Below, in pieces: positions 27,601-42,600 of a stretch of DNA of 64,000 bases; position 1 is the first letter of the stretch, and each line of letters starts with the position of its first letter. Origin of the DNA: Membranipora membranacea (Eukaryota; Bryozoa; Gymnolaemata; Cheilostomatida; Membraniporidae); NCBI GenBank assembly GCA_914767715.1, contig OU612068.1, forward strand, positions 6,448,001 through 6,512,000, given 5' to 3'. The position numbers and the translations under genes were made by a program. The notes beneath the pieces were generated by a model. The model was given only the letters and a program-made list of their open reading frames with translations. It searched no databases and was not told the DNA's origin.

Positions 27601-30600
27601 ATGTTCTGTTGACATGTTCGGTTGTGAGGGAACATGTGTTAATAACTTTGATTGGACATTCAGATGTGAATGCAACGACCAACAAGTACTGGGCGAGGAT
27701 GGAAAGTCATGTGAAGGTGAGTTATCTAGTATCATCTGACAACTGTGTGGTTGTTTTATAGACAGTTCTCCGGGCTCTGATTTGAGCCGTGTTGAGAATT
27801 GTCCTCTCTCCATTCGTGTATAATGAATTTGGTGGTTGAAATGGTTAGAAGTTCTGATCACTGTAGAGGAAAACCAGTCAGAAAATGTATTTAGTCTCTG
27901 TAACTATATTGGGTCTCGTTAAACTTTTTTCAATGACCTTTTATCCACAACTTATATCATTGAGCCAGCGATTGGGAGTTTCCGGTATTTCTCAGACAAT
28001 AATGTGTTTCCTGAGTGTGAGTCAACCTTTCTGGCATTAGCATTGCAGTGCTGATCAGAATAGGAAGTATTCATTTTAACAAGTCTCTGAACTTATGTCA
28101 CTTACATCTAGACACCGCTGATATATATCACCTTTAGTCGTAATCTAAAAAACGATTCCTGTCTCAGAACTATATTTGAGTTTACTATTATACCAAAAAC
28201 CAAGTCAGTGATAAAAAGCTTCCTAAATAATTGTCTAGCTGATACTTATTGGTATATTATGTGGTCATTACCCATTCTATCTAGTACATATCACATGATG
28301 ATGTCATGATGATGATGACTCCTCCCCCTCTCCATCTTCTACTCTCCAAAACGCTATATATAGTAGGTCATTATAATAATCTCCACTCTTAGTCATTTTT
28401 TACCCATCATTGTAAGCATTTCACTTTTATCAACACCATGATATAAGATGCAGCAATCAACTTAAACTGAAGCTAAGCTGACAATGGCTTGTCACACAAG
28501 TAAGTTTTGTTTTTTGAATGACACTTGATAACTCCAATCACCTGTACACCATCATACCGTGACAGACCTAGATGTATTGGTGTGGACTGTGACTGAGTGC
28601 CTGTCAGGCGAAGTTGAGTGGGAAGCTTTTTTTATTTGTCTCATTATTAGAACCACAGCTGCGGGGAAGATCATGGCGACTGCGATTAAAGCTACGATCA
28701 ACGGCCACCAATTCGGCTGTCCTGTAAATAAATTTATGAATTAAATTCCGCTATACAAATTACACAATATGCTCATAATAAAACTTCCATAAGATGTAAA
28801 GATTTTTTTAGAGGTTTTTATTCGTGAGTAAATGTCCCTCGTAACAACACATTTTCAAAAAAGCTGCAAAAAAGGAAACGTGAATTCTAGCTCATCAGAC
28901 TTTGTATACATACCTCGGCATGTGGATTTCAGTGGTATGAAATGCCAACTATGCTTGCAATCAGGTTCCTTACTGTTAGTCGATGTGTTGAACTGAGTAG
29001 TTGATCTGCTCTCAGCTATCAAAACAGAAACGAATCACGATTATTGGATTATAAGTATGAGAGCTCAAATATTGCTAAGCAGTTAAAATAGCAAATCATT
29101 GTGTCAAAACGTGGCTAGCCCTTTCATAGCCTGTCTTGACATGCGTTGTTGTAGGGGAGGAGACCACACAACAAATGTATCCCCCCCCCCCCCACATCAA
29201 AGCTTATCAAGACAGGCTTGCCCTTTCAATGAAAAATGGTCATACCAGTCCAAGATGAAAAAACTTCCTACCCTCCCAAAATAATTGTTTTATAATTTTA
29301 AGCTCGAACCTTTAAAGCGTATCTTTGCCAGTCGCATTGAGTCCTCTGTGCCGATGAGAATTACAGCTGAAGCCTGGTCTTCGTATGTCAGCAGGAGAGA
29401 AGATGGCTTATTCAGGATGCATTGAGGCGTTCCTGGGTCGAATTTCAAATAACGGTTTCTTTGATGGTTAGCGCATAATGTGTACACTGTCTGAGCAGCT
29501 AGGTTGATGACTCGAATGCTTTCAGACAAAATGTCCACTAACACAAATACACCTTCATATGTCTTTACAGGAACAAGCCTTTTAGCAGTGCCAACTGTAG
29601 CTGTTGACAGCATTCCGTTACCATCCGCATATGGTGTTGTTCTATCTTTGATATAATTCAGTGGGTTAATGATTGGCTCGATGGTTCCATTGGTGTATAA
29701 CTTAAATATTCCATAGTCAGCAGTCACTAAGATGCTGCTGTTTTCAGCCATGGTCATATATTGTGGTCTGAAGCATTCCATTGCCAAGTCGGTATTACTA
29801 AAACAAGTGGAGATTTCTCGTACCGTAGCAGTGACCAGATTTACCAAAGCTATCTTGTTTAGGAATGGTAGGCTGATAAGCAAGCTAACCACCTCACCCT
29901 CAATGGTATCTACCGCTATGATATCTACAAAATAATAATATCATCTCAAGGTCAAGGTCTGAATACTCTGTCAGTCACAGGAAGGGAGAGCTAAGACTAA
30001 TATCACAATATCAAAATGATCCATTACTATATTTTTATTGATCATAACTGCATTGATAATTGAGAGTGACAGAATTCATGAGAGCCTAGTAGCTGACTGT
30101 TTTGTGCTTTCTTACCTACAAGATGTTTCTCATGGATTTGAGCTTAACCCTAGTAATGTTGTTCTCTGAAAATTGGGATTTATCCAATCACAATTGCTCA
30201 TCCATTAAAGATGATAGGACGACTAAGATAGCATCCAGAACCAACATTGATTATATTGGAGAAGCAACTCCTTGGTACAACCTTATCTGCCTCATTACCC
30301 TTTGGAAGGGTGAACTTGTGATCGGCTAGCGGGGTATCAGCCATCATAGAACTGTAGTTATGGTTTGAGCCATCACATGCTGAGGTAACTGTTTGCATTG
30401 TCAGAGCAAGGCGATCTGCGACAAGCACACAATGTAAGGTAGACGCAGTAAAGAATAGAAGAGCTTTTTGAGTTGAAGAATCTTTTACCACTACAGATTG
30501 CATAAGACCATTTATTCCTGCCGAATTTATGAATATGGTATCTTTCGTCATCAATCCCACTGCAAGCCTCTCAGCCTCTATGGTATTAAATAAAATGTGA

Positions 30601-33600
30601 TAATACTTATTTTACGATAAAGCTATACAATGCATTTTCCTAACAGCAATACACATTGGGGTGTTAAATCAGCTCTAGACAGAGTAATGAATTCTTGTGA
30701 TCGGTGAGTTATGGAGCAAAGAACAAATGCTGACATACATGTTCGGGGGCACCAGTTCCGTTTGAGAAAATAAATCACATTAATTGAGTCATAACATCTA
30801 AAAGACCATGAGTAAGTTATGAGTTATGGCCCCAGTGCAAAGGAGGGGAAAGCTTGTAATATCTTTCCTGCTAAAATATATTTCCATTGTTGTCTGTTAG
30901 TTTGATGTAGCATAGCGACATCATATGTTACTCTTTAACTGAAGTTTACGACTACCCAATGCATGTTAGTCATCCCTCCCACTAAACCTTTAGTTCATTG
31001 CTCCCGACCTCCCTGTAGTCATGTACATAGTGACATCATAATGCAGAGAATGAGGGTTGCCTTCCCTTATGGGAGGCACTCTTTCCACCGATAATTTTAA
31101 TGCCAAGAAGAGCATTGAAAATTTTTTTTGATAGTAAGGCTGATATATTTGTACCAAGTTTTGCTCATTGATCAGGCAGGTCAAAGGACAGCTCTGGCAC
31201 AAAGTCTTGGGAGTTGTATTCTAATATCTAATCAAATTTGGGTAAAGATGGCTCGGCTATCTAACACACTGGGTCACCTTCTTAATTTCCGCTGTTCTTC
31301 CAAGCAGGCATTGCTGGTCTCAGTTGTAAACATAAGGTTGGAAGGCGACTCAACAAATCTGCTTACTCGATGAGCTCATCTCAACGCCTCTTGTGACATT
31401 CAAACTATAATCTGTATGAATATGTCTACTTACGTTCTACGTAAGAGATTTCCACTATCACAAAACTGATTTGGTAATCTGGTGAAATAGTGACAATACT
31501 GTTATCTAGGATGGCTAGAATATTTCCTGGAATCAGTGCGTCAATCTGTAGCTCCCTGACTGTCATACGGTATGACATCACAGATGATCTCTCGTCCACA
31601 ATTACCGGAATGTGCAGAACACTACTTAGGTTGGACACCATTGTTACCGGCTTTTCGATAACCAACGGCCTGCAAGAGATTCAGGGAAAATGGATTATAT
31701 ATATATATATATATATATAATCAACCTGTCAACATAATATCATGATAATAATCACTGCTTATGAAAGTGAAAGAAGATGCATATAAGCTCTGTGAGAACT
31801 CACTTTTCAATTTCAAAGCAGCATGACATGTGCGGCATTAAAACCAGCAGCGTACATAGTAAGTCTGTGATCAGAACCATTCTGTCCTGGCTCTTCCTAC
31901 TCTTGTTTTAATAATCGTAAACTTGAAGAGGATGAGCCTTTCCAATGCGTCCCACCCGTGTCCCCCAGATGCAATGAGCGTCAACTTCTAGTCGTTCCTT
32001 TTATATACATTCAGAGGGTGTTGATTGCCGGTGGCCATCTTCCTTGTGTTCTGCTCTACATCACACTTACACATATTTCTCACCCACACAGTTGTAGGTC
32101 ATAAACAGTCATTTCATCATAGGGATACATGTGGCAAAGTTATTATTGCTTGAGGAATTGGATGGTGAGATTACGAATTTGGATGTTGCGTTCCGAGAGT
32201 ATTGTTCGAAACTCTACACTCTTTGGCTCATACATTTATGTTTGAGCACATTAAATCGTTGGTGATAATGGAGTTGTAAAAATTCCGATGAAATTATTAT
32301 TAAACATCTGATCTAAAATAATACCAGGTGTAACATGTACAGGAAATTACAGGCTTGTCTTTCAAGAGTTAAACCAACAAAACTCAATGGAGCGAGAGGA
32401 GGTTTGTGAGATAGGAGGTGAAGCCTCTATAAACCTCGGAACAATTACTCAGTCCAAAGTATTTTGTTTCATTCACATGAACAACCATCAGGCCAATAAC
32501 TAAGCCTCACGGGATAGCCCACGTGATTAGACGAGCATGATGATATATTTTGTGACGATATATTTTTGGACGTCTCATTATCGTCACGAGTGCTAATGTA
32601 CCAATGTACTGGATAAGTGTCCTTGTATTCACAGATCATTACAAACATTGTTAATAAATTGAATCTTGCCAAAGACTTTCTTCACTATAAATTCCATGTC
32701 AATTTGCAAAGTTCAAAGTTTTTATTTTGTCTTTGAAGTCTGCGACTTATAGAACTACTGATCATCGCGTCGTTTGTACCTCTCGGTCCCTCTGACTGGT
32801 TGTTATTATATTATTATTATATGAGGAGTGAATTTTTGGAATAACTGAAATCTTTCCACTTAAAACGGCAGAGGGAGGATTTTTTGAGTAATATTTTAGA
32901 TTGTTTTAATAAATAGTCTTACAATATATCATGTATATATATAAAATTATACAATATGATTATTATGGTATGGTATTATAATTATATGTCTATGGACTCG
33001 AGTTTTGTTGTTTACGTGACAACTGTCACGAGGACAGATTACTTAACTTGACCTTGCTCTATTTTCTGCAGACAAAGATGAGTGCGCTGACTCTAATGGC
33101 CAATGCGAGCAGACATGTGTAAACGACGACCCAGGTTATCATTGTGAATGTACAGAGGGAGAGTTAGACATCGATCAGCTCAAATGTACCAGTAAGCTAA
33201 CAATCCATTCAATGTAGCAGTGACTCTAATGTATTGCTGTCCCAATCATTAACAGTCATGCGCAAGAAAAATAATTGCTGAAAGATTTCAGATGTCTTCT
33301 GAATGAAATTTAGTACGGTCGGAAATCGGTGAAAAAATTAATGTCCTTATACTTATTTGCGTTTGCTGAATAATAAACGTATCAATTTTTACAATCAACT
33401 TTATCACTTTTTGAATTCATTAAAATGGCCACCCAACTTCCTTTTTTGGTTTGAATTGAAACACATTGCTTACATGGTTTGTTCCGTTTTGTGACAGTTG
33501 TGAATGTTTGTGAGACTAAAAGCTCTGTTTGTGATCACACCTGTGTACATGAGGGGCATAAGCTGTTTCGATGCGAGTGTGATAAAGGACACGAACTCGC

Positions 33601-36600
33601 AGAAGATAAGAAAACATGCCTCAGTAAGTACCACTCAGCTAAACATGTCACGCAGCTACTTTTTTTTTGTTTTGGAGGTAACAAAAAACAAAACAAAAAA
33701 TAGCTGCGTGACAAGGCTATTCTGCCGAATATGTATTATCACATTGGTCGATATATTTCAAGGTTTATAAAGTGTTTCATGTATCAAACATAACGTTATC
33801 TGAGATATATAAATATGGTACTAGGAGGAGAGCGGAATTTGAACTAGCTGCCTGGTCTAGAATTGTAGAATTCACAAGGGTGGTAATGTAGTGAATTTTA
33901 AATTTCCTTACATATAAGCTATCATTAAGCACGATAATGCTTCCAGGTTTAAATAAGGTCATGAAGCCTAGATTTGGTCTTGTTTTGTCTAGCTATGAAC
34001 TGTGAAAAGTTGAAACAACAATTAACCCAAAAATGACGAAGTGATATCTTTTAAAAATATATATTTGTCCACTTGTCACATACCCATCCAGCATCTGGTG
34101 GGTAGATGTATGTACGTAGTGTATGTACTATTGTAACACTATAGTATATAATTACAGATAAGTGCCTGATAGAGAATGGTGGCTGTGAGGGGACATGTGA
34201 TCTATCACCAGTAGATGGAGTCGTCTGCTCCTGTGCAACAGGGTATAGACTGATGCCGGATGACCAGTCATGCTCAGGTACGATGGTGTATTTGACGCAA
34301 TTCTCTTTTAAAAACTTGATTCGATGAAGTTGTGTCATTTTAGGGGGGAAATGAGGCAGAAAACGCTGTTTTTGTCCATGCACATGGAGAAGTCAAATTA
34401 ATTGCAAGAAATTTCAAAACAAGTGGAACGTAAACATAGAGATCGCGTTCATCGTAAAAAAATTTTTTTTTTTATATATGACTTGTCCTAAGTGACTTTT
34501 TACGTCACATCATACAATACATTTTTTGTGTGAAGTTGTAAAAATATGTGAAATTTTAATCATAAATTCAGAACAGATCATAGGCTGGAAACAAGATTAA
34601 TTATGATTTTCTCTTAGATTACTATTCAAATGTCATACACATTGAGTTTAAAAAATTCAGCTTACATATTGCAATTATAATAGACTATCGAATACAGCTA
34701 AAATTTTCGCCACCTTTGCATAACGTCAAACATGCTGTCCAAATGACCATTATTGTGGCCAAACAAAATGTTTGTGAAAGTTCTCACATACAAAGCCGCT
34801 TTCATTAACAATGGTACACACATGGAATGCCTACAAGATTCTGCATCAACTAGCCAGATTTCCTTAAATTTACGCAACAGAATGCTCAAAAATTCCTCAA
34901 AAGGCCCAAAAAATAGTGTTTTTTGGCATTCTGTTGCGTCAAATTCAAGAAAAATGAATACGCAGTGAAAAATTCTGCTGGCATTTCCTGTATGCACCAT
35001 GGTTAATGAAAGCGGCTTTGTATGTGAGAACTTTCAAACAAACTTTGTTTGGCCACAATAATGGTCATTTGGACACAATAATGGTCATTTGGACAGCATG
35101 TTTGACATTATGCAAAAGTGGCGAAAATATTAGCTGTATTCAATAGTCTATTGTCATTGCAATGTGCAAGCTAATTTGTTGAAAGTCAATGTGTTCGACA
35201 TTTGAAGAATATTCTAAGAGAAAAACATAATAAATTTTGTTTCAAGCCTATGATCCGTTTCTTCACAAAAAATGCATTGTATGACGTTACGTAAAAAGTC
35301 ACTTTTAGATTAGTCATAATAATCAAACAAAAACATATTTTACGATGAACGCAATCTCTAAGTATACATTTCTCCTGTTTTGAAATTTCTTGCAATTAAT
35401 TTAACTCCTCCATTTGCATTGACAAAAACAGCGTTTTCTGCCTCATCTCCTCTCTAAGATGACACATCGTCATCGAATCAAGTTTTTGTTGAGGTATTCA
35501 TTTTCAGTTGCTCGGCAGTTTCCCAATGGTATATGATATGATATGTTGATATTCGGATCGGTCTTTGACATACCTTAAAAGTCATTTTGCTTTTATACAA
35601 CTGTTCGTGGAGCATGTCTAGTTTGTCTACATCTCTAAATTCCTGCCTACAAAGCTTAGTACGATATCTAATGCTGATTAACTATCCCTGATGATCAAGT
35701 ACCCCAGACACCACGACTAGATCACAGCTCAAGCCAATCTATGCTAGCAGCTAAGGCACCCTACTGACTGTCAATATACTGAACTTTTTTCTTATAGATG
35801 CACCATATGTTTCACATATCGCTTTATCTTTACTTCTTTGTTGTGTAGACATAGATGAATGTGCTTTAAATCTGCATGGATGTGACCAGATATGTGAGAA
35901 TACAGAGGGATCTTTTGTCTGCTCATGTAATGAAGGGTATGAGTTGGCCACAGATGCGGCCTCGTGTACGGGTGAGTCTCCTCTTTATACCCTCCACACT
36001 TATCTCACTGACCTCACAGGCATGCACATACAATTATGTGTATTATAGAAATAAATAAAATTGATTAAATAAAAGCAATGGTATTAAAGAAATTATAGCA
36101 TTTCTTTCTATAATTGTCCTTCACATTATGACAATATGCACAAGTCACTTTTGTGAGCTATGACTGAGATCATCAGATTTCTCGGAAACTCAATTCAATT
36201 CAATCTAATAATTTGCATGGATGTGTCTGGCAAATATTGAACGGTGGTGCAAGATAAGGAGAGGTCTAATGTTGGCGAATTAAAATCTCAACCTTTGACT
36301 ATTGCCAGCTGTAAAAAAGAGTGAAATCATTTTTTTAAGACTGAAGTACTCTCAGGAACTGTCATCGAACCATCTGACGATGGGCTGACCAATCTACTAA
36401 CAAACATGGTAACCACGAGGCCATTGTATCTGATAAGTGGTCACTGATATCTATTATATGCCTTCCCAGTACCCGCCTTGTATTTAATTTACTCTGAATA
36501 CTGGAATCCAGGAAAACTGGAGTCTATCCATATATTTATTAATGCTTTCATAAACATTACACTGTATGTAGCTTCATACATATAATTATATGACCTAAAA

Positions 36601-39600
36601 TTTTTGTCTATGTAGCTATTGGTGTTTTAACACAGGTTTGGTTTGTATCTTTTTCTTTGCATTGTTTGATTTATGTTGAGTTTTTCCAAGTAGTCTCGTA
36701 CACATGTACATCTTTTCACCTTGCAGATCAAGATGTATGCGAAATAAACAATGGTGGTTGCTCAGATATTTGTAAGGACATGGATGGATTGAAATTTGTC
36801 TGTGACTGCCCAATTAACATGGCTCTATTACCGGACCTACTCAACTGTAGAGGTATGCATTTCGTGTTTCTTTCTTTTTTCACTTCTAGCTGCTTATTCT
36901 AAAGGTTATGTTTTACAAAATTAATATCGCTGGTAGCCAAAAAAAAATTTTCCTTTTCCATAGTGCTTTTCCCTGTGGATGATCTTTATTTCGGACAAAT
37001 TCCATCTTTGACTACACCAACAATTTAGCCATGTGCTCGCTAAATCACATGGCAAGACATGACATTGCGTCATCATCAGCTCATTATCGACTTCACAAGT
37101 CTGCAGCAACAAGTCAAATATTCATACCGTGATAATTACTAAATTGGCAAAAAATAGCCTTTGTGGGTGAGCTATTATGTAATAATATGGCTATTATTTA
37201 ATTAACTGGGGCGATGCTGACTAATACTGACTAGTTTTGACTTACTTCTGTTGTCTGTGGGTAGCTATCGATGCCAAACTACTTCATAGTACATAACCGC
37301 CTCATAGTATGTGTTGATTATACATTGTTGATGACTGATGTGTCCACTTGTCTGTTGCCATAAAGGGTTCTTGGTCAAATAATTAACAGCCATAATTGTT
37401 GTTGATGACTTTTTGTCCTTGCGTAATAAAACATGTAGCCGGGATGATAAAAAATACTGCCCATCTAAGCGCAAGACCACAAGAGGCAAAGAGCCTTATT
37501 GATATTTTTACGAGATTTTCAAACAGATCAGCTCAGACTTTTTTTCTTTTTTTTACTTACATTTAATCCTGCAAATTGATTACAGATACAGTTCTGCGTG
37601 TATCTCAATTTGTAGGGTACATGTACCTTATAAGTATGTATGAAGACTCCTCCAGTTTTATCTGATGATTGTAGGTTTGTGTGAGATTGGGAATGGCGGA
37701 TGTGAGCACACATGTTCTGTAGCTGATAATACAGTCACCTGCAGCTGCAGAGATGGCTATAAACTCAACTCAGACGGCAAGACATGCAAAGGTTAGAGTA
37801 TATATCATGACATTACTGATATGATAATATAGCTGCCTGTACTCTACACATGTATGCAAACACTGTCCCACAATGTCTGAGGTCCATCATAAATTCAACC
37901 CAATGTCAGACCCCATTCATTAGCATTAACTGCAATCTTGTCAAATCGTGTTTAAACTCCCCAAAGACACTGATATAACAGGGGATTTATTGTTAATTTG
38001 GAAACATTAACGAAGAACATTCTTTAATTTGCAAGGAACCACAAAATATTTTGGGAAACCGTTATCCGCAGACAACTAGCATGTGTATGAGAGATTTGTA
38101 TCAGAAAATCTCAAATCACCTTTATCACTACCACCTTTATCACTACCACTTTTCCACTGTCACATTTCTCTTTCTCTTTTTTATCTAGACATTGACGAGT
38201 GCGAAGAGGATATATCTGGCTGCTCTCAGCTTTGTGTTAACACGGAGCCTGAGTTTCAATGTGACTGTGTGCCAGGCTTTAATTTGGAGGGTGCCTTAAG
38301 CTGCGGAGGTGAGTGGTAGATGCATATGATGGCAGGTATGATATCTAAGCCTATGATGGCAGGTATGATATCTAAGCATATGATGGCAGGTACGATATCT
38401 TAGCATTTGCTTCATGTTCACCTGATGTTCGGTGTGCTTGATTTTGTATATGCAGTTGTAGGGATATATTATTATATTATAGGGATTTAGCTGGAATCAA
38501 AAGATCAGCGATGATCCGGATATGTTTATTAAGCTTGGTCAAAAGCCAAAACATTTAAACTCCAATTTTCAACGCCAAAACTTGCTTGTACACATATGTT
38601 TAAAGTTCATGAGGTACTTTGACTAGCAAATGAAGCAAGTTTAGGTGCCAGATTGGTGAAGAGACATGGTATGTTTGTCAGACAGTAATATAGTAGATCA
38701 AGTTTAATCCGATTGCCTGCATTCCAGTTTCTTCCTTCCACTGGTCACTGCGGCGTGATCAGTGGATTTGGAGCAACTCCGAATGCAGACAAATGGATCA
38801 AACTTGGTCTAGTAATATGGTGATGTGATCATTGATGGTGAAATGTAGATCAAATTATCCACTTCTCCCTTTCTAATTCCTACCATCGCCTTTCAATTGT
38901 AGATGTTAACGAGTGTACAGTAGATAACGGAGGATGTGAGGATACATGTGTTAATACATTCGGTGCCTTCTTCTGTGAGTGTGGAGAAGGATTAAAACTC
39001 TGTTCAAATAACAAAACGTGTAAAGGTAAACAGGAAGCAATATCTAGTGTACAAATTTATAATTGAATGATTCATTGACTTCTCTCCACCTAGTACATAA
39101 ACATATAAAATATATAATTTATGTGTTAATGGTTATTGTACATGCTCAGGGGCACGTATACCACACTTCTCTCTATAGTCAATTACCATAAACACGTAAA
39201 TACTATGATATTTATCTATATGTTAATTGTGGTGGCCAATAATGATATGTTGTTAATCATATTGTCATTATAACATTACATGTAGCTGGTATATGCAGAC
39301 TCTGGTCATTTCATGTCAGGCTTTCGCAACTTTTCAGTATCGTCAGTTTATGTTCCCTTTTGGCCAAATATGATATTATCGATACAATATACAAAGTAAC
39401 ACTGAAAAAACGACAAAATCTTGACAACTGTGCGGAGATTCCTTTATGAAAGAGTAGAAGTCTCTTTGCCCATATTCGCCTTCTAAATTACACACACATG
39501 ATACAACAAAGTTTGATTATTATATGACAAACAGAGCACTTGTGACCGTATGCCACTGTGATATTACAGATGTAAAAGAGTGCGCTGTCGGTAACGGAGG

Positions 39601-42600
39601 ATGTTCTCAGAGATGTGTAGAAGAATTCGGCAGCTTTCACTGTGAGTGTCTGCCAGGTTATGTCTTACAGCCTGATGGTGTAGGCTGCCTCGGTACGTAT
39701 ATTTCATTCATCAATAATTATCTTATTTTTGAGGAACCATGCAGTCGTCAAGCATTTCCAATGCAATTTTGTTAACAACTCGCAGAATGGATTGTCTTTT
39801 GACTCTAAAAGTTTTGATGCATCATTGACAACTAGAATGCCTCTAGAAATGTGGAGTCATTAATTGACTCCCGGAGCATGCTGTCATAAGCTGAGTCAGG
39901 CACTGCTCGGTCGTTAAACCGTGATCATAACAAATAGGCTGAGATGGACATCCAAATATTGATGGCTACTCTGTTGCATCATAAAAATATATATATATAT
40001 TATATAAATTATATATATATATATACATGGCTACTACAAATTCAGGCTAGTTGGGTCAAACTTGATCTGACTTTTCTTGAACTCTTGAACTTATTTTCCC
40101 ATGTGGCTCTTGTTTGTTTGTACAGATTTCGCTGATTGTGAGGTGGCCAATGGAGGCTGCTCTCAGACTTGTGTGGAGTTACCTGGTAGTTTCAAATGTA
40201 AATGTGCTGCTGGGTACAAACTACACGAGAATGGACGAGAGTGTATCAGTAAGTTCTCCCTGTGGTATTTGACCAATTTGATAACAACGCTGCCTGATGG
40301 GAGCCATATGAAATGTACTGAGTGTAGATGATGGACACCCCATTACCCCTAGCATTGAATCCATACATGTATAGATCATTTGTTGACCTACATGGATGAT
40401 GTACATAAACTTACCAATTATTGATGTAGTGATTCAATTATTTCTTCCAGCTGCACACACAACTTTGTTTTTTGTACGCTAACTTTTACATAATTTGGCT
40501 GCATGGGGGTAATGAGGGAAGCCAACCTAGAAAACAGTTCTTAAATTGAAAACTGAAAATAGCAACGGCTTAAGGTTTTATCATCTATCTTGTTGTTGCA
40601 GACCGAGATGAATGTTCACAGATTAACGGTAACTGTACACAGTTATGTACTGATACAGATGGGAGTTTTCTCTGCTCGTGTGAATCTGGCTATCAGCTTA
40701 GTGTAGATCTGAGAACCTGTAAAGGTATGACCACCATAAACACAAAAGTACAAATAAATATTTAAACATTGTATACTCTGCCGTCTGTGGTGGCATAAAT
40801 GATCAACTACATCCCTGCCAAGGTTGATGGGATATGGTTAATTATGATATGCTACTACCAACAACCCAGGCAAAGCATAAGCATGTATACTAATGAACAA
40901 ACATAATATAATATAATTATAATACTTTATATGACCAATTTATACTCATATAATTATTGTTTGTTGATGTGTAAGTCTGATTATTTGCCTATGAGTATGG
41001 TTAGAAAAGTCTATACGATGACACCAAAACAGAGACTGAATTATTCTTCGAGTTGGAACAGGCACATAGAGATCGTTCCAGCCTGTGATTTCTGTGATCA
41101 TTAACAGATCTGTCCAACTTCCTTAATGTTTGATAAGTTCATGATTTTCTCAAATTATACTCTTCACCTCTCAGATCTAAAATGTTTGAATTAATCATAG
41201 ATTTTTAATATTCTTTAGATGTGAACGAGTGCGGAATATCAAACGGAGGCTGCTCAGATGTATGTGTGAACGAGGACGGAACACATCACTGTGAGTGTAA
41301 GGAAGGATATCAGCTCGACTTTGATCAGAGAAACTGCATCGGTATGTTAACTTAAGTGTTAAAATATGACCAGGAACTGAAGTGAAATGAGACTGATGTT
41401 TTTCAGACTGGAAGCACTCAATGAATGAATGACCCTTAACTTCTACCACCACAATTGATCACTTGCTTCATCTCCCATTTTAACATGGCAAGGCAACCCT
41501 TCAGATAGTAGGGTTGTTGTTTGACCCACCCTCCCTGATTTGACAGGGTAGACCTCTAATATCAGAACCTGCAACATAATTGATAGATTCTTTACAGTTT
41601 ATGCGCTTATATAAGTAAAGAAAGCCTATTCATGCTGTGTAGCTACATTTTCAAAATCATTGTTCTAATTTGTGTTACAGATGTGAATGAATGCTCAGAG
41701 GAGCTGAGTGGTTGTGACCAGCAGTGTCTAAATACTGATGGTTCCTATATATGTTCCTGTGATACTGGATATACACTTCTGCCTGACAGCAAAACCTGCG
41801 AGGGTAGGTCTGACTGTCTTATCTTAGTTCATGTTCAGTTTCTGCCAAATAAAAAAGTGTTTATATAATACATAAAGCTCCACGATAAGTACGATGTTAT
41901 CAGCCTGCAGGTACCCATAGTACTCTTTGGTCTCGGAAAGCAAGTTTTCTCTTACATCAAATTGTTATGTTCGCATGTTGGAAAAAACGTCGACGAGGTC
42001 TGGTACTATGATGTGTGTTTTGGTTCCTTAATGGCAATTGGTCTATCAACGATGCTGTTGTTATTTATTTAAAAATGATTCCTCAGGTCTTCGCCGATCT
42101 GTATTTTTATAAGCGTGTTAATATGCATATTATTAATTAATTTTTAATGCTATTTCTCCAATGACAGACATTGACGAGTGCAGCTCTGTGTCAGCTAACA
42201 ACTGTCAGCAGGTGTGTATGAACGGACCTGGAAGTTTTACCTGTGAGTGTAACGAGGGATACGAACTGAGCGACGACAAGGCCACGTGCAAGGGTAAGGA
42301 TGGTGCAGCACATTACAGGCAAATAAGGGATCATGTTGGTATCATTTACTTGTTATTCACATATCATACATGAAGATACAGTGTCTGTAAATGTAACTGA
42401 CCCATGAAGAGCAGCTCACTTTTTCCTTGATTCCTTTGGTGACTCAAATTTGGTGGCAAATTTAATCGGACTCGATCTACCACGAAATGCATAGTATGGA
42501 TATATAATGAGACTTAATAAATAATAATTAATAATTAATAATGAGATATTTTATAAATTCACTATTGGGTGAAACACCTAGCCAAGAAAGTATCATCTCT

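Larger units (their letters stand above)
19674..27716 (+). other. EGF gene, first exon block (exons 4-17)
   Basis: Exons: 19674-19802, 20322-20447, 20848-21036, 21352-21465, 21820-21939, 22578-22703, 22972-23148, 23573-23689, 24017-24061, 24901-25020, 25523-25648, 26247-26363, 26910-27032 and 27597-27716. All are multiples of three with phase 1 on both sides. Exons 20848-21036 and 22972-23148 carry an extra tail of about 20 residues with two or three more Cys after the module, and 24017-24061 is a 15-codon exon that codes for only such a tail, so a half-module was either added as its own exon or lost its intron elsewhere. Exon 4 has seven Cys instead of six. Confidence 0.85.

Noticed and set aside
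29732..30329. Plus-strand open frames in EGF intron 17 as candidate further EGF exons
   Set aside because: They overlap the nested minus-strand exons and show no cysteine pattern.
12604..33071. Reading the EGF exons as two or more separate genes
   Set aside because: All junction phases and the module style continue across the long intron, no second signal peptide exon was found before 33072, and no stop follows 27716 in a terminal-exon context.
38323..38402. 27-base direct repeats next to an exon as a possible repeat-coding exon
   Set aside because: They start after a consensus donor, contain stops and have no spacers; simple tandem duplication in the intron.
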